In this document: in pieces, positions 63,980 through 64,000 of the stretch | How positions within the stretch are numbered: the stretch's first letter is position 1 | Layout of the letters: each line of letters opens with the position of its first letter | DNA from: Platanthera guangdongensis | Taxonomy: Eukaryota > Streptophyta > Magnoliopsida > Asparagales > Orchidaceae | Assembly: GCA_039583875.1 (NCBI GenBank) | Contig: CM077153.1 | Span: forward strand, 111,286,568 to 111,350,567 | Direction: 5' to 3' | DNA: 64,000 nt | Position numbers and translations under genes: made by a program | The notes under the pieces: generated by a model | Told to the model about the DNA's origin: nothing | Seen by the model: only the letters and a program-made list of their open reading frames with translations | The model's database searches: none

Positions 63980-64000
63980 CGAGTAGTGTTTTGAAATCAG

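Overview
This window looks like pericentromeric or intergenic DNA from a flowering plant. It is essentially all LTR retrotransposon: Ty3/gypsy elements of the Tat, Athila and chromodomain (Tekay/Del-like) types, one Ty1/copia fragment, and tandem arrays. I found no convincing host gene, tRNA, rRNA or CRISPR. The plant assignment is inferred from element lineages, TGG-type tRNA primer sites, short GT-AG introns and a plant-only Transposase_28-like protein.

Layout, left to right. 1-5065: 5' half of a Tekay-like element (Tekay-A, minus). 5066-5831: RT fragment of another gypsy element (minus). 5832-11660: 3' part of a Tat element (Tat-1, minus) with two genes running antisense to pol. 11661-14468: copia fragment (plus). 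14469-20553: GC-rich Tat-like element (Tat-3, plus) without its 3' end. 20554-21978: gag and 5' LTR of Tat-1. 21979-25762: an unassigned stretch, a hairpin array and a 29-unit, 81-bp array. 25863-26924: an LTR related to that of Tat-3. 27561-62520: a plus-strand Tat element (Tat-4) whose gag is split by an Athila element at 29100-57695. That Athila is itself split by a complete Tat element (Tat-2, 31369-44314, duplication GAAGC) and a complete Tekay-like element (Tekay-B, 46599-56542, duplication ATTCC). 62521-63206: a palindrome array. 63207-64000: 5' LTR and primer site of a further Tat element (Tat-5).

All coding sequences are retroelement genes (gag, protease, RT, RNase H, integrase, chromodomain) and nearly all carry stops, frameshifts or lost catalytic residues. 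Two features stand out in the genes. Both Tekay-like elements have a 72-76 bp spliceosomal-type intron between gag and protease at the same codon. The Tat elements carry an intron-bearing two-gene module antisense to pol.

The most unusual pattern is not a gene. Almost every repeat family here has its own short inverted-repeat word, repeated as hairpin units through its LTR or spacer: GGCGGACT/AGTCCGCC in Tat, ACACG-CC-CGTGT in Tekay and Athila, GGTCTCGCCC/GGGCGAGACC in the 25.9 kb LTR, GTGTCGACAC at 62.7 kb, TTGAGTGA/TCACTCAA at 22.5 kb, and a GTGACC/GGTCAC stem array with covarying arms in Tat-1 and Tat-2. The Tat primer-binding site also appears to match an internal part of tRNA-Trp rather than its 3' end.
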